Part shown: positions 26,241 through 35,120 of the stretch, in pieces
Layout: every line of letters begins with the position of its first letter
How positions within the stretch are numbered: the stretch's first letter is position 1
DNA from: Shewanella basaltis
Lineage (GTDB): Bacteria; Pseudomonadota; Gammaproteobacteria; Enterobacterales; Shewanellaceae
NCBI RefSeq assembly: GCF_023283885.1
Contig: NZ_JAKILA010000009.1
Location: 62,001 to 126,000, forward strand
Reading direction: 5' to 3'
DNA length: 64,000 nt
Position numbers and translations under genes: made by a program
Notes under the pieces: model-generated
Databases searched by the model: none
The model's input: only the letters and a program-made list of their open reading frames with translations
What the model was told of the DNA's origin: nothing

Positions 26241-27320
26241 ATGAAATATCACTCAATGTTATCTTTAACATTGCTTGCTTCTGTGTTTTTTGCTGGTTGT
26301 TCTCAAGCAGAAAAAACCGCAGTGCAAGAGGTTATTCGCCCAGTTAAATTGTTTGAAGTCTCTGAGTCGGCGGCTAATCAAATCCATAAGTTTCCTGCCA
26401 AAGTGACGGCAAATAGCCGTGCCGAATTATCGTTTAGAGTATCAGGACAGTTGGTGAAATTAGATTTGGTTGAAGGGGAGCAGGTAAAACAAGGCTTTTT
26501 ACTGGCTCAACTGGACGATCGCGATGCCAAAAATAATTTAATGACCAGTGAAGCCAATTACGAATTTTTGTCGGCAGAGTTTACTCGTAACCAGGCCATG
26601 TTTAGTCGTCAGTTGATATCTCAAGCCGAATTTGACAGTAGCAAGGCACAACTAAAAACCGCTAAAGCGGCCTTAGAAGCGGCTAAAGATCAACTCAGTT
26701 ACACTCGCCTAGAGGCACCATTTAGCGGCACCATCGCCAAGCGCATGGTCGATAACCATCAAATAGTGCAAGCAAATCAGGGGATTTTGACGCTACAAAA
26801 TAACCATTTACTCGACATTAGTATTCAAGTACCTGAAGCCATAGTGGCCAAATATGCCCAAAAAGTGAGTCATTCACTTAAAGCCAAAGTGCGCTTTAGC
26901 GCGATGAGTGACAGAGAGTTTGATGCGCAATTTAAAGAATATTCAACTCAAGTGACTCCGGGTACGCAAGCCTATGAAGTGGTGTTTTCTTTAGAGCAAC
27001 CTCAGGATGTCCAATTGCTACCAGGGATGAGTGCTGAGCTGGTTATTGTGCAAAGTGTCAATGAACAAGCCGAATTTACCGCCATAGTGCCCATTGCTGC
27101 CATTGATAAAAATGATGAAAATGGTTCTGTTTTTGTGTGGAAGTATGACGCAACCACAGGCGAGGTAAACCCTGCAAAAGTGACTATTGGCCGTGTGAGT
27201 AATGACGGCGTTGAAGTGTTAACAGGCTTAGAAATGGGTGACTTAATTGTATCTGCCGGAGTATCACAGTTGTCTGCCGGTTTAAAAGTTAAGCCTTTAC
27301 GCTGGCAGCGAGGAGTATAA
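26241..27320 (+). CDS. RND efflux membrane fusion lipoprotein
   Basis: A 359-residue periplasmic adaptor. The signal peptide ends in a lipobox (FFAGC near residue 20), so the protein is anchored to the inner membrane. The lipoyl/barrel-sandwich halves are ELSFRVSGQLVKLDLVEGEQVKQGFLLAQLD and LEAPFSGTIAKRMV, joined by a coiled-coil hairpin about residues 100-150. A beta-barrel and membrane-proximal domain follow. It bridges the downstream RND pump to an outer-membrane channel, which is not encoded in this window. The gene ends 3 bases before the pump gene. Confidence 0.92.
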   Translation: MKYHSMLSLTLLASVFFAGCSQAEKTAVQEVIRPVKLFEVSESAANQIHKFPAKVTANSRAELSFRVSGQLVKLDLVEGEQVKQGFLLAQLDDRDAKNNLMTSEANYEFLSAEFTRNQAMFSRQLISQAEFDSSKAQLKTAKAALEAAKDQLSYTRLEAPFSGTIAKRMVDNHQIVQANQGILTLQNNHLLDISIQVPEAIVAKYAQKVSHSLKAKVRFSAMSDREFDAQFKEYSTQVTPGTQAYEVVFSLEQPQDVQLLPGMSAELVIVQSVNEQAEFTAIVPIAAIDKNDENGSVFVWKYDATTGEVNPAKVTIGRVSNDGVEVLTGLEMGDLIVSAGVSQLSAGLKVKPLRWQRGV

Positions 27321-27323
27321 GCG

Positions 27324-30300
27324 ATGAGTGTTGCGCAGTACTCGATTAACAATAAAGTCATTAGTTGGATGTTTACGCTTTTGCTGCTAATTGGTGGCAG
27401 TGTGGCATTTACTGGTTTAGGTCAGCTTGAGTTTCCTGAATTTACCATTAAACAAGCTTTAGTTATTACCGCATACCCTGGGGCTTCGCCTGAGCAGGTG
27501 GAAGAAGAGGTGACGTTACCGCTTGAAAACGCACTGCAGCAGTTAGATGGGGTCAAGCACATTACCTCAATTAACAGCGCTGGTTTATCACAAATCCAGA
27601 TTGAAATTAAAGACAGCTACGATAAACAACGATTACCGCAAGTGTGGGACGAAATGCGCCGCAAAGTCAGCGACACTCAAGGCTCGTTACCGCCCGGTAC
27701 GTCTACGCCTCAAGTGATTGATGACTTTGGTGATGTTTTTGGTATTTTGCTTAATTTGTCTGGCGATGATTTTAGTAATCGTGAACTGAGTAATTATGCC
27801 GATTATTTGCGCCGCGAATTGGTGTTAGTCCCCGGTGTGAAAAAAGTATCGGTCGTGGGTAACATTACTGAGCAAGTGGTTATCGAAATTTCGCAGCAAA
27901 AATTGTCTGCCCTTGGCTTAGATCAAAATTATATTTATAGCCTGATTAACAACCAAAACGTGGTATCTAATGCCGGCAGCATAGTGATTGGTGATAACCG
28001 AATTCGCTTACACCCAACGGGTGAGTTTAGCTCGGTTAAAGAGCTATCTCGTCTAGTTGTGAGCTCTCCTGGCAGTACAGAATTGATTTATTTAGGCGAT
28101 ATTGCCCGTATTGCGAAAGAGTTTGATGAAACTCCCAGTGTGATTTATCACAACCGTGGTCAGTTGGCATTGAGCTTGGGGATTTCATTTTCAAGCGGTG
28201 TTAACGTGGTTGAGGTGGGTGAAAGAGTGAGTGAGCGCCTAGCGCAATTAGAATCTCAACGACCCATTGGTATGGCGCTAGATACTGTGTACAACCAAAG
28301 CCATGAAGTTGATAAAACGGTACAAGGCTTCTTAATCAACTTAGTGGAGTCGATCGCGATTGTGATTGGAGTGCTGCTGTTATTTATGGGGCTGCGTTCA
28401 GGTTTATTAATGGGTCTGATTTTACTTCTGACCATTTTAGGTACTTTCATCGTCATGAAAGTGCTTGGTATTGAGTTACAGCTTATCTCATTAGGGGCGC
28501 TCATTATTGCGCTGGGGATGTTAGTTGATAATGCAATTGTGATCACTGAAGGTGTGCTCATTGGCTTACAACGTGGCAAAACACGTTTAGAAGCGGCCAA
28601 ACTGATCGTATCGCAAACCCAATGGCCGCTATTAGGGGCTACCGTTATTGCCATTATTGCTTTTGCGCCCATTGGCTTATCACAAAATGCAGCGGGCGAG
28701 TTTTGTCGTTCATTGTTCCAGGTGTTAATGATCTCATTATTTATCAGCTGGATTACCGCCATTACGTTAACGCCATTTTTTTGCAATGTGATGTTTAAAG
28801 ATGCAGAGCCAGGTAACGAAGAAAGTGACCCTTATAAAGGTTGGCTATTTACGGCTTATCGCGCCACGCTATCCATTGCCCTGAGATATCGTCTCGCCAC
28901 CATGATGTTGGTGTTAGCTATGTTGGTGTCGGCAGTGGTCGGTTTTGGTTACATCAAAAACGTGTTTTTCCCAGCGTCAAATACACCGATTTTCTTTGTC
29001 GATGTGTGGATGCCAGAAGGCACGGATATCAAGGCCACAGAACGTTTTGTGTCTAAAATAGAGCAAGCATTAATAGCAAAAGATAAGCAAGACGAAAATG
29101 GTTTGGTGCATTTATCGAGTGTGATAGGCCAAGGGGCGCAGCGATTTGTGTTGCCTTACCAACCTGAAAAAGGGTATGCCGCATTTGCACAATTGATTAT
29201 TGAAATGCAGGATTTAGCGGCTGTGAAAGCCTACATGCCTGAAGTTGAGCGTTATTTGGCGCAACATTTCCCGCAAGCACAATACCGTTTAAAAATGATG
29301 GAAAATGGCCCGTCACCGGCAGCGAAAATTGAGGCGCGCTTTTATGGTGAAGACCCTGAGGTATTACGAGCGTTAGCGACGAAAGCGAAAGCGATTTTTA
29401 ATGCTGAGCCTGCAATGGATGGCGTACGTCATGATTGGCGAAACCAAGTACCGGTTATTCGCCCGCAATTGCTCAATGCTCAGGCAAGAGAGACTGGGAT
29501 CAGTAAACAAGATTTAGACAACGCGTTACTGCTTAATTTTAGCGGCAAACAAATTGGTTTATATCGTGAAACCAGCCACTTATTGCCTATTATTGCCAGA
29601 GCGCCCGCAGAGGAGCGTTTACAGGCCGATAGCTTATGGAAAATGCAGATTTGGAGCACTGAAAACAACACCTTTGTACCGGCAACGCAAGTGGTCAGTG
29701 ACTTTACAACTGAGTGGGAAAATCCTTTGGTGATGCGCCGAGACAGGATCCGTATGTTAGCTGTGCTTGGCGATCCTAAGTTGGGTTCAGACGAAACCGC
29801 TGACTCTGTGCATCGTAAAGTCAAAGCACAGGTTGAAGCTATTGAATTACCTGCAGGTTACCGTTTGGAGTGGGGCGGTGAGTATGAATCTGCCGGAGAA
29901 GCGCAAACAGCCGTATTTAGCTCTATCCCTATGGGGTATTTAGCGATGTTTTTAATCACCGTATTGTTGTTTAATTCGGTAAGGCAGCCTTTGGTGATTT
30001 GGTTTACTGTGCCACTGGCGGTGATTGGGGTATCAGCAGGCTTACTGTTGTTTGACGCACCTTTTAGCTTTATGGCATTGCTTGGTTTGCTGAGTTTGTC
30101 GGGTATGGTGATCAAAAACGGTATTGTATTGGTTGAACAGATAAACCTTGAGCTTAACGACGGCGCGGCGCCAACCCATGCTTTGGTGCATTCATGTGTG
30201 AGCCGTGTTCGACCTGTCATGATGGCGGCTATTACAACAATGCTGGGGATGATCCCGTTAATTAGCGATGCGTTTTTTGGCTCGATGGCGATTACCATTA

Positions 30301-30407
30301 TCTTTGGTCTGGGTTTTGCGTCATTGTTGACCTTAGTGGTGCTACCTGTAATGTACAGTTTGCTGTTTAACATTCGATTTGATAAACAAGATATCCCTCA
30401 CGGTTAA
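27324..30407 (+). CDS. RND efflux transporter, inner-membrane pump
   Basis: The 1027-residue protein has the expected two-fold RND layout: a membrane segment near residues 12-30, a large periplasmic loop, TM helices 2-6, and the same again in the second half. The proton-relay aspartate is in TM4 (LGMLVDNAIVITEG). TM10-11 carries LLSLSGMVIKNGIVLVEQ. The family is the AcrB/hydrophobe-amphiphile group, closer to the divergent MFP-RND pairs found in marine bacteria than to AcrB itself. GAGGAG precedes the ATG. Substrates are not predictable from sequence. A long antisense frame over the middle is a coding shadow. Confidence 0.93.
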   Translation: MSVAQYSINNKVISWMFTLLLLIGGSVAFTGLGQLEFPEFTIKQALVITAYPGASPEQVEEEVTLPLENALQQLDGVKHITSINSAGLSQIQIEIKDSYDKQRLPQVWDEMRRKVSDTQGSLPPGTSTPQVIDDFGDVFGILLNLSGDDFSNRELSNYADYLRRELVLVPGVKKVSVVGNITEQVVIEISQQKLSALGLDQNYIYSLINNQNVVSNAGSIVIGDNRIRLHPTGEFSSVKELSRLVVSSPGSTELIYLGDIARIAKEFDETPSVIYHNRGQLALSLGISFSSGVNVVEVGERVSERLAQLESQRPIGMALDTVYNQSHEVDKTVQGFLINLVESIAIVIGVLLLFMGLRSGLLMGLILLLTILGTFIVMKVLGIELQLISLGALIIALGMLVDNAIVITEGVLIGLQRGKTRLEAAKLIVSQTQWPLLGATVIAIIAFAPIGLSQNAAGEFCRSLFQVLMISLFISWITAITLTPFFCNVMFKDAEPGNEESDPYKGWLFTAYRATLSIALRYRLATMMLVLAMLVSAVVGFGYIKNVFFPASNTPIFFVDVWMPEGTDIKATERFVSKIEQALIAKDKQDENGLVHLSSVIGQGAQRFVLPYQPEKGYAAFAQLIIEMQDLAAVKAYMPEVERYLAQHFPQAQYRLKMMENGPSPAAKIEARFYGEDPEVLRALATKAKAIFNAEPAMDGVRHDWRNQVPVIRPQLLNAQARETGISKQDLDNALLLNFSGKQIGLYRETSHLLPIIARAPAEERLQADSLWKMQIWSTENNTFVPATQVVSDFTTEWENPLVMRRDRIRMLAVLGDPKLGSDETADSVHRKVKAQVEAIELPAGYRLEWGGEYESAGEAQTAVFSSIPMGYLAMFLITVLLFNSVRQPLVIWFTVPLAVIGVSAGLLLFDAPFSFMALLGLLSLSGMVIKNGIVLVEQINLELNDGAAPTHALVHSCVSRVRPVMMAAITTMLGMIPLISDAFFGSMAITIIFGLGFASLLTLVVLPVMYSLLFNIRFDKQDIPHG

Positions 30408-30431
30408 ATACAGGGTTAGGTAAACTGAATG

Positions 30432-30468
30432 ACCGCCGCCTCATCTCTTTGGGTTGGCGGTTTTTTTT
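30432..30468 (+). terminator. Terminator after the RND pump gene
   Basis: ACCGCC...GGCGGT with eight T following forms a strong intrinsic terminator 25-60 bases after the pump stop. Confidence 0.8.
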
Positions 30469-30608
30469 GCTCGTTTGCGACAATCAGCGTATAATACTGT
30501 CACTTTTCTAATTGTATGCGTCACTGGCGGGTACAATCCTAAAAAGACAATAAAGCAAAAGTATTTAACACTTTGCTTTTTATAGAATTTCTTAAAGAGT
30601 CCCCGCTA

Positions 30609-31481
30609 ATGAGTGAAAAATTGCAGAAAGTCTTGGCCCGTGCAGGCCATGGCTCCCGTCGTGAGATGGAGGCATGGATTGCTGCAGGCCGAGTTAGTGT
30701 TGACGGTGAAATTGCCAGCCTTGGCGATCGTGTTGAGGCTGATGCCAAAATACGTATTGATGGCCGCGCAGTGACCTTAAAATCAGCTGACGATATTGTT
30801 TGTCGTGTGCTAGCTTACCATAAACCAGAAGGTGAAATTTGCTCGCGCAAAGATCCTGAAGGTCGTACAACCGTATTTGAACGATTACCTAAAGTGCGTG
30901 ATGCTCGCTGGGTTGCTGTTGGTCGTTTAGATATTAATACCTCGGGCTTATTACTGTTTACCTGTGATGGTGAATTAGCTAATCGTTTGATGCATCCATC
31001 TAATGAAGTTGAACGAGAGTATGCTGTGCGTACTTTTGGTGAAGTCCCAGAAGCCGCTGTACAACGTTTACGTACAGGGGTGACCCTAGAAGATGGCCCT
31101 GCGCAGTTTGACAGTATTAAACCGGCAGGCGGTGAAGGCATTAACCAATGGTGGCATGTGACACTGCGTGAAGGGCGTAACCGTGAGGTTCGTCGTTTAT
31201 GGGAGTCGCAAGAGGTTCAAGTGAGCCGTTTGATCCGTGTACGTTATGGTCAGGTTGAGCTTCCAAAAACCTTACCCCGCGGTGGGTGGATTGAGTTGCC
31301 TATCGACCAGGTTAACTATCTGCGTCAACTTGCTGGCCTTGACCCTGAAACGCGTTCATTACTGGGAACAGACAAACACAGTGTTGCGCGTTCTAAAGTG
31401 AAAAGTGCCAAAATTCGCCGCGCTGTTCGCAAACATAAAGTGGGATCAAACCACGGTAAACCTACCCGCCAACGTGACTAG
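30609..31481 (+). CDS. rluB: 23S rRNA pseudouridine 2605 synthase
   Basis: The start at 30609 gives [21 protein letters not shown], identical in pattern to E. coli RluB; the frame is open to 30573 but without family sequence. An S4 RNA-binding domain occupies about residues 1-60. The RsuA-type catalytic motif is [20 protein letters not shown] with the active Asp. A basic C-terminal tail ([19 protein letters not shown]) is typical. It isomerises U2605 in helix 93 of 23S rRNA. In relatives it directly follows scpB; here its own upstream region begins after the RND terminator. Confidence 0.94.
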   Translation: MSEKLQKVLARAGHGSRREMEAWIAAGRVSVDGEIASLGDRVEADAKIRIDGRAVTLKSADDIVCRVLAYHKPEGEICSRKDPEGRTTVFERLPKVRDARWVAVGRLDINTSGLLLFTCDGELANRLMHPSNEVEREYAVRTFGEVPEAAVQRLRTGVTLEDGPAQFDSIKPAGGEGINQWWHVTLREGRNREVRRLWESQEVQVSRLIRVRYGQVELPKTLPRGGWIELPIDQVNYLRQLAGLDPETRSLLGTDKHSVARSKVKSAKIRRAVRKHKVGSNHGKPTRQRD

Positions 31482-31504
31482 TTACACTGGTTGGGTATTG
31501 CTTA

Positions 31505-31530
31505 TAAAGGTCGCTTCGGCGGCCTTTTTT
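31505..31530 (+). terminator. Terminator after rluB
   Basis: AAAGGTCGC and GCGGCCTTT pair around a TTCG tetraloop and are followed by T residues, a classical stable terminator. Confidence 0.85.
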
Positions 31531-31645
31531 ATTGGCAGCTATTTTAGAATAAACACGACTTGTATAAAGTCTAATCTCAGATATGATCCGCAATACTTAT
31601 TATCTCTTCGCCTGTTTTGGGTATTATTGTGAGTGTTTAGAAATG

Positions 31646-31975
31646 ATGAAAAAACTGTTTGTAGGTCTGTTGATATCATTCATTATTGGTTGTGCATCTG
31701 CACCGAATTGGGAAGGCATGTCAGAGCGTGAAATCAGCCAGTGGAAATCGATAGGTTTTGATGCCAGTCAAGCTCAAAATTGGCGAGTGCGTGGTTTTGA
31801 TGCCGCAGAGGCGAATGGATGGGTGCAAGCAAACTTTAGCTTAGAGACGGCCACTATTTGGGCTAAAGAGTCGTTTAATGTCGAAGAAGCACAAGTTTGG
31901 TCTGAAGCGGGCTTTGACATTGAAGATGCAGTGACAAATCGCAGTAAAGGGCTTACACCAGTAAGAGCAAATTAA
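31646..31975 (+). CDS. Small lipoprotein with 13-residue Trp repeats
   Basis: The likely start ATG at 31646 (or 31643) gives MKKLFVGLLISFIIGC, a signal peptide with lipobox ending at Cys16. The mature 93 residues are almost wholly a tandem repeat. Tryptophans fall at 33, 46, 59, 72 and 85, exactly 13 residues apart, with consensus xxxGFDxxxAxxW; an earlier Trp is at 22 and a final unit has lost its Trp. Helical repeats such as KSIGFDASQAQNW are likely to pack through the Trp and Phe. No named family is recognised. It lies alone between rluB and the tRNA and is a candidate envelope protein of unknown role. Confidence 0.75.
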   Translation: MKKLFVGLLISFIIGCASAPNWEGMSEREISQWKSIGFDASQAQNWRVRGFDAAEANGWVQANFSLETATIWAKESFNVEEAQVWSEAGFDIEDAVTNRSKGLTPVRAN

Positions 31976-32090
31976 TGCTTATGATGGTATTTTGAGTGAG
32001 TGATGTTGCTGTTAACTCACTCACTTTGTTCTAATTTAAAACAAATTGACGAATTTTAAAGCGTTCGGTTGTGGCGAATAAATATTTTAG

Positions 32091-32118
32091 TTGCTTGGTA
32101 AAAAAAAATCAGTAAAGT
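32091..32118 (+). promoter_or_regulatory. Candidate tRNA-Leu promoter
   Basis: TTGCTT and TAAAGT are separated by 16 bases about 100 bases before the tRNA. A perfect 11-bp inverted repeat (CACCAAGTTAA at 32122-32132 and TTAACTTGGTG at 32157-32167) follows in the predicted 5' leader. Confidence 0.4.
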
Positions 32119-32218
32119 ATGCACCAAGTTAAGCGGGACGCGAAAAACGACCTAAATTAACTTGGTGAAAATCGAAATTTAGTGCCTTGATATTTGATAT
32201 CAATACACAACAAGTTTT

Positions 32219-32304
32219 GCCCGAGTGGTGGAATCGGTAGACACAAGGGATTTAAAATCCCTCGCTGAATAAGCGTGCCAGTTCAAGTCTGGCCTCGGGT
32301 ACCA
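32219..32304 (+). tRNA. tRNA-Leu (anticodon TAA)
   Basis: An 86-base tRNA with acceptor stem GCCCGAG / CTCGGGT, discriminator A and encoded CCA. The anticodon stem AGGGA/TCCCT holds the loop TTTAAAA, so the anticodon is TAA, reading UUA and UUG leucine codons. A long variable arm (CGCTGAATAAGCG) and the GTTCAAGTC T-loop confirm a class II leucine tRNA. It appears to be transcribed alone, with a terminator 40-70 bases downstream. Confidence 0.97.
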
Positions 32305-32342
32305 TTATTTATAGTAAGAAATTACATACGTAAGTATGGTGT

Positions 32343-32374
32343 AAAAAAGCCTCAACTCATGTTGGGGCTTTTTT
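32343..32374 (+). terminator. Terminator after tRNA-Leu
   Basis: AAAAAAGCCTCAA pairs with TTGGGGCTTTTTT around a short loop, a standard intrinsic terminator. Confidence 0.85.
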
Positions 32375-32413
32375 GCATCTGCCATTTGAGTTTTAACGTT
32401 AAAGTCAACAGTA

Positions 32414-32678
32414 ATACCATTGTGCATTAATAAGTGACCACTCAGAATGCGTCCAGCGGTTTTTGATTAAGGCGTCGCTATGTAGTAATGGTTGTTCCCT
32501 TTCAAATAGCGAGAACGCAGAGCAAAAGCCGCTGGGGCATTCCTTTCAGGCGAGTTTTAAAAGGGCTTATACTGCGTTGCATGACTTCGAAAGAGAATAA
32601 CTATTCATTCAGTCATTCGCCTTGTTTAAGCCCTTTTAAATTCTCGCTGAGAGATCACTTGCTAACGCGGAATGGTAT
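32414..32678. repeat. MITE-like element, repeat family I, longest copy
   Basis: A 265-bp element bounded by ATACCATT and AATGGTAT. The ends form an imperfect inverted repeat of about 30 bp (ATACCATT..G..TTA...AGTGA...CTCAG). Internal blocks AAGGCGTCGCTATG, AAATAGCGAGAACGC and GCGTTGCATGAC recur in the copy at 62549-62745. No transposase is encoded; an open frame across it is not considered a gene. Three more copies or derivatives occur in the window. Confidence 0.8.
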
Positions 32679-32743
32679 AAAAATCCCTCGCGCTGAGCGG
32701 TGTGCCATTGTTTGCTATTAAAAGTCGTCTGGCCTTGGGTATC
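32678..32743 (+). pseudogene. Degenerate 3' half of a second tRNA-Leu
   Basis: Directly after the right end of the MITE-like element, AAAATCCCTCGC, GTGTGCCA, TCTGGCCT and GGGTATC follow in the same order as the 3' half of the intact tRNA-Leu (AAAATCCCTCGC, GCGTGCCA, TCTGGCCTCGGGTACC). The 5' half is absent. It may be a decayed tandem tRNA gene broken by the element, or a scar from integration at the tRNA 3' end. Confidence 0.6.
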
Positions 32744-32871
32744 TTAATGCTGCTGGTAATAGATGGCATTGCTTGTGAAACAATAGTGTTGATGCAATGT
32801 AATTAATTTGAACCAATAAAAAAACACAGTCGTATAGAAATTCGTCATAACTTATATGAGGAGTTACTAAC

Positions 32872-34233
32872 ATGAAACGGATTTACCCAATCGCAGTGTG
32901 TTTATCGCTTATCGGTTTAACGGCCTGCTCGGACGATGATGACAAATCAGTTGAACAACCAGTGATGGAATATTCGCACTTACGCGTGATCCATGCAGCT
33001 AGCGATGCCCCCATGGTGAATGTCTCTGTTGATGGTACTGAAGTGCTTTCTGATGTTGATTACGCTATGTCTAGCGGTTTATTGGAGGTTTCATCTGCTA
33101 CTTACGACATTGATGTTGATGCGATTTTTGCAGATGGTACGACCGCAACTGTGTTAAACACAAGCTTAACAGCTGAACCTGATGTTGAATATACCGCGGT
33201 GGCTCTTGGGCAAGTCGCTGATGAAACGCTTTCGTTAAAGCTTGTTTCTAACCCTGTAGCTGACATTGCCGCCGGTTATGCGAGGGTGCAAGTGTTGCAT
33301 GCAGCGCCAACAGTCGGCCTTGTCGATCTGTATGTTACCGCGCCAGGTGATGATATTAATGCTGCTAGCGCAACATTGTCTGCAAACTACATGGATGTCA
33401 GTACACAGCTAGAAGTGCCTGCAGGTGATTATCAAGTACGAATTACGGCATCAGGAATGAAAGACGTTGTCTATGATTCAGGTACGCTGACACTCAATGA
33501 TATGACAGACTATTTCATTAGTGCGATACCAAATACTTGGTCTGGTGATTCTCCAGTAGCGTTACACCTGGCTTTGCCCGATGCTGAAGTCATCGTTAAT
33601 GATATTAATAGTGGTAGCAACATTCGTGTGGTGCATGCTGTTGCCGACGCACCGGCTGTAGATGTGTTCCTTGATGATGCAACTGAGCCGGCGGTAGACA
33701 TGTTGACGTTTGGAAATGCTACCGATTATGTCAATGTGCCCGAAGGTGAGCACACTGTCACAGTTGCCGCTGACGCCGATAATGATGTCGTGGTGATAGA
33801 TGCAGCAGAGGTGTCATTAATGCTAGGTAACACTTACAGCGCTTTTGCTGTTGGTTCATTAATCGATAATGCCATAGAGCCGCTGATCGTTAATGAACAA
33901 ACTCGTAGAGTGGCAACTGAAGCTAAGTTATCTGTGGTACATGCGGCATATTCCGCGCCAGAAGTTGATGTGTACCTAACACAAACGGCAGACATATCAA
34001 ACGCTACGCCCGCACTTTCTAATGTGCCTTTTAAAGCGAGCTCAGGCAGTCTGAGTGTTCCCCCAGGTACCTACTACATCAGTGTTACTCTTACTGGGAC
34101 CAAAACCGTTGCAATCGGTCCACTTGAGGTCAGCTTAGATGCCAGTGGTGTCTATGGTGTAGCGGCGGTTGATGACGTCGGTGGTGGTGCCCCCTTTGGC
34201 GTGATTTTATTAGATGACTTTACTGCGATGTAA
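32872..34233 (+). CDS. DUF4397-repeat lipoprotein
   Basis: A 453-residue exported protein with lipobox LTAC at residues 16-19, followed by an acidic DDDDK linker. Four repeats of the DUF4397 beta domain are visible through their signatures HAASDAPMVNVSVDG, HAAPTVGLVDLYVT, HAVADAPAVDVFLDD and HAAYSAPEVDVYLT, roughly at residues 41, 143, 252 and 360. Proteins of this kind are surface or periplasmic beta-rich lipoproteins, often acquired in environmental bacteria; function is not known. GAGG lies upstream of the ATG and a strong terminator follows, so it is a single-gene unit. Composition does not differ obviously from its neighbours. Confidence 0.88.
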   Translation: MKRIYPIAVCLSLIGLTACSDDDDKSVEQPVMEYSHLRVIHAASDAPMVNVSVDGTEVLSDVDYAMSSGLLEVSSATYDIDVDAIFADGTTATVLNTSLTAEPDVEYTAVALGQVADETLSLKLVSNPVADIAAGYARVQVLHAAPTVGLVDLYVTAPGDDINAASATLSANYMDVSTQLEVPAGDYQVRITASGMKDVVYDSGTLTLNDMTDYFISAIPNTWSGDSPVALHLALPDAEVIVNDINSGSNIRVVHAVADAPAVDVFLDDATEPAVDMLTFGNATDYVNVPEGEHTVTVAADADNDVVVIDAAEVSLMLGNTYSAFAVGSLIDNAIEPLIVNEQTRRVATEAKLSVVHAAYSAPEVDVYLTQTADISNATPALSNVPFKASSGSLSVPPGTYYISVTLTGTKTVAIGPLEVSLDASGVYGVAAVDDVGGGAPFGVILLDDFTAM

Positions 34234-34270
34234 GGCGGTTAGCATAAAGGCCTAAGAAATGGTCAATAGT

Positions 34271-34304
34271 AAAACGGCTTAATACACAGGTATTAAGCCG
34301 TTTT
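34271..34304 (+). terminator. Terminator after DUF4397 lipoprotein
   Basis: AAAACGGCTTAATAC pairs with GTATTAAGCCGTTTT around a short loop, nearly perfect over 14 bp. Confidence 0.85.
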
Positions 34305-34310
34305 GGTTAG

Positions 34311-34440
34311 GGGCTGTTTAACTTAGCAGGTTGAGTGTTGTTCGAGTTAACAAGGGGTTAATCGAGGCAAACGCAGTGATGCCTAGTCGAAATGACCAAT
34401 AATTCGCAACAAAAACAACCTTGCAAGATAAACAGGCCTT
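34311..34440. repeat. Repeat family II, internally deleted copy
   Basis: The ends GGGCTGTTTA and TAAACAGGCC are inverted. The interior (TTGTTCGAGTTAA, GTTAATCGAGGC, CCTAGTC, AATGACCAA, AATTCGC, AAAAACAACCTTG) matches the reverse complement of the element at 49444-49761 in the same order but lacks the middle. It abuts the family III element that starts at 34441. Confidence 0.75.
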
Positions 34441-34606
34441 ATACCAATCTTGATTAGAATGTGACGCAACCCCGAATGGCGAATTTACCAGCGCAGTCTT
34501 CTTTGTTAGCCTTTCTTAACCTAGTGCACTATGCCCTCAAAAGGCTGCCTCGGCTACCTCACAGATAACTTTCGCTAAAAGAGCACATTCTCATGCGGAT
34601 TGGTGT
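34441..34606. repeat. Repeat family III element
   Basis: A 166-bp stretch bounded by ATACCAATC and GATTGGTGT, with an inner inverted pair GAATGTG / CACATTC. No gene is present. A short relative lies after gloC at 1297-1322. Together with the family II copy it fills the gap between the DUF4397 gene and the HU-like gene. Confidence 0.65.
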
Positions 34607-34640
34607 TAATCATGCCAATGAACATTTTCGTGTGAGTGAA

Positions 34641-34925
34641 TTAAGCTACAGTGTCGTTTAGCATCAACTTTAAACTTGGCGCTGCTTTAAAGCTAGGTTG
34701 ATTGAAACCTGCTATTTCTATTGTTTCACCTGTTTGTGGGTTTCGGCCTGTTTTAGGCAAATGAAAGCGGAGTTCAAAGGTGCCAAATTGCGGGATATAG
34801 ATTTTTTCGCCTTCAGATAAACCTTGATGAATCGCCTTTAGTATTTGATCGAGTTGTTGTTTGGTATCAACTTGAGAAATGTCCATTTTATGTGCCATGG
34901 ATTGGATGAGTTGCTTTTTATTCAT
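34641..34925 (-). CDS. HU/IHF family DNA-binding protein
   Basis: A 94-residue histone-like protein. The N-terminal helices (MNKKQLIQSMAHKMD ... LDQILKAIHQGLSEG) and the DNA-binding arm IPQFGTFELR ... GRNPQTGETIEIAG match the HU/IHF fold, including the near-invariant GRNPxTG loop that inserts into the minor groove. The C-terminal KAAPSLKLMLN is a little divergent from hupA/hupB, so this is probably an accessory paralogue rather than the main HU. It is flanked by repeat elements and is not in an obvious operon. Confidence 0.9.
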   Translation of the reverse strand: MNKKQLIQSMAHKMDISQVDTKQQLDQILKAIHQGLSEGEKIYIPQFGTFELRFHLPKTGRNPQTGETIEIAGFNQPSFKAAPSLKLMLNDTVA

Positions 34926-35120
34926 AGCCTTGTCTACTGCTTGAGTGCTTTAAGCGGTCGTTATAACAATTTGAAATCTGTGTTCCTAGCAGTCTGTAGA
35001 TAAATTAATGTTAAGCGGCTATTTTTTATATAGATGGTAGATTATTGAGCGTTAAAGTAACGTTTTGGTATTCACTTTTGTTGTGAGGATGTTGACTCAA
35101 CATTGGATTAATTTGTAACA

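Noticed and set aside
28256..28786. 176-codon antisense frame within the RND pump gene
   Set aside because: It is a shadow of the strongly coding plus-strand frame; no ribosome site or family similarity is seen.
32488..32721. 77-codon frame running through the family I element and the tRNA fragment
   Set aside because: It crosses repeat DNA and a degraded tRNA, has no ribosome site or recognisable domain, and is not repeated as a frame in other copies.
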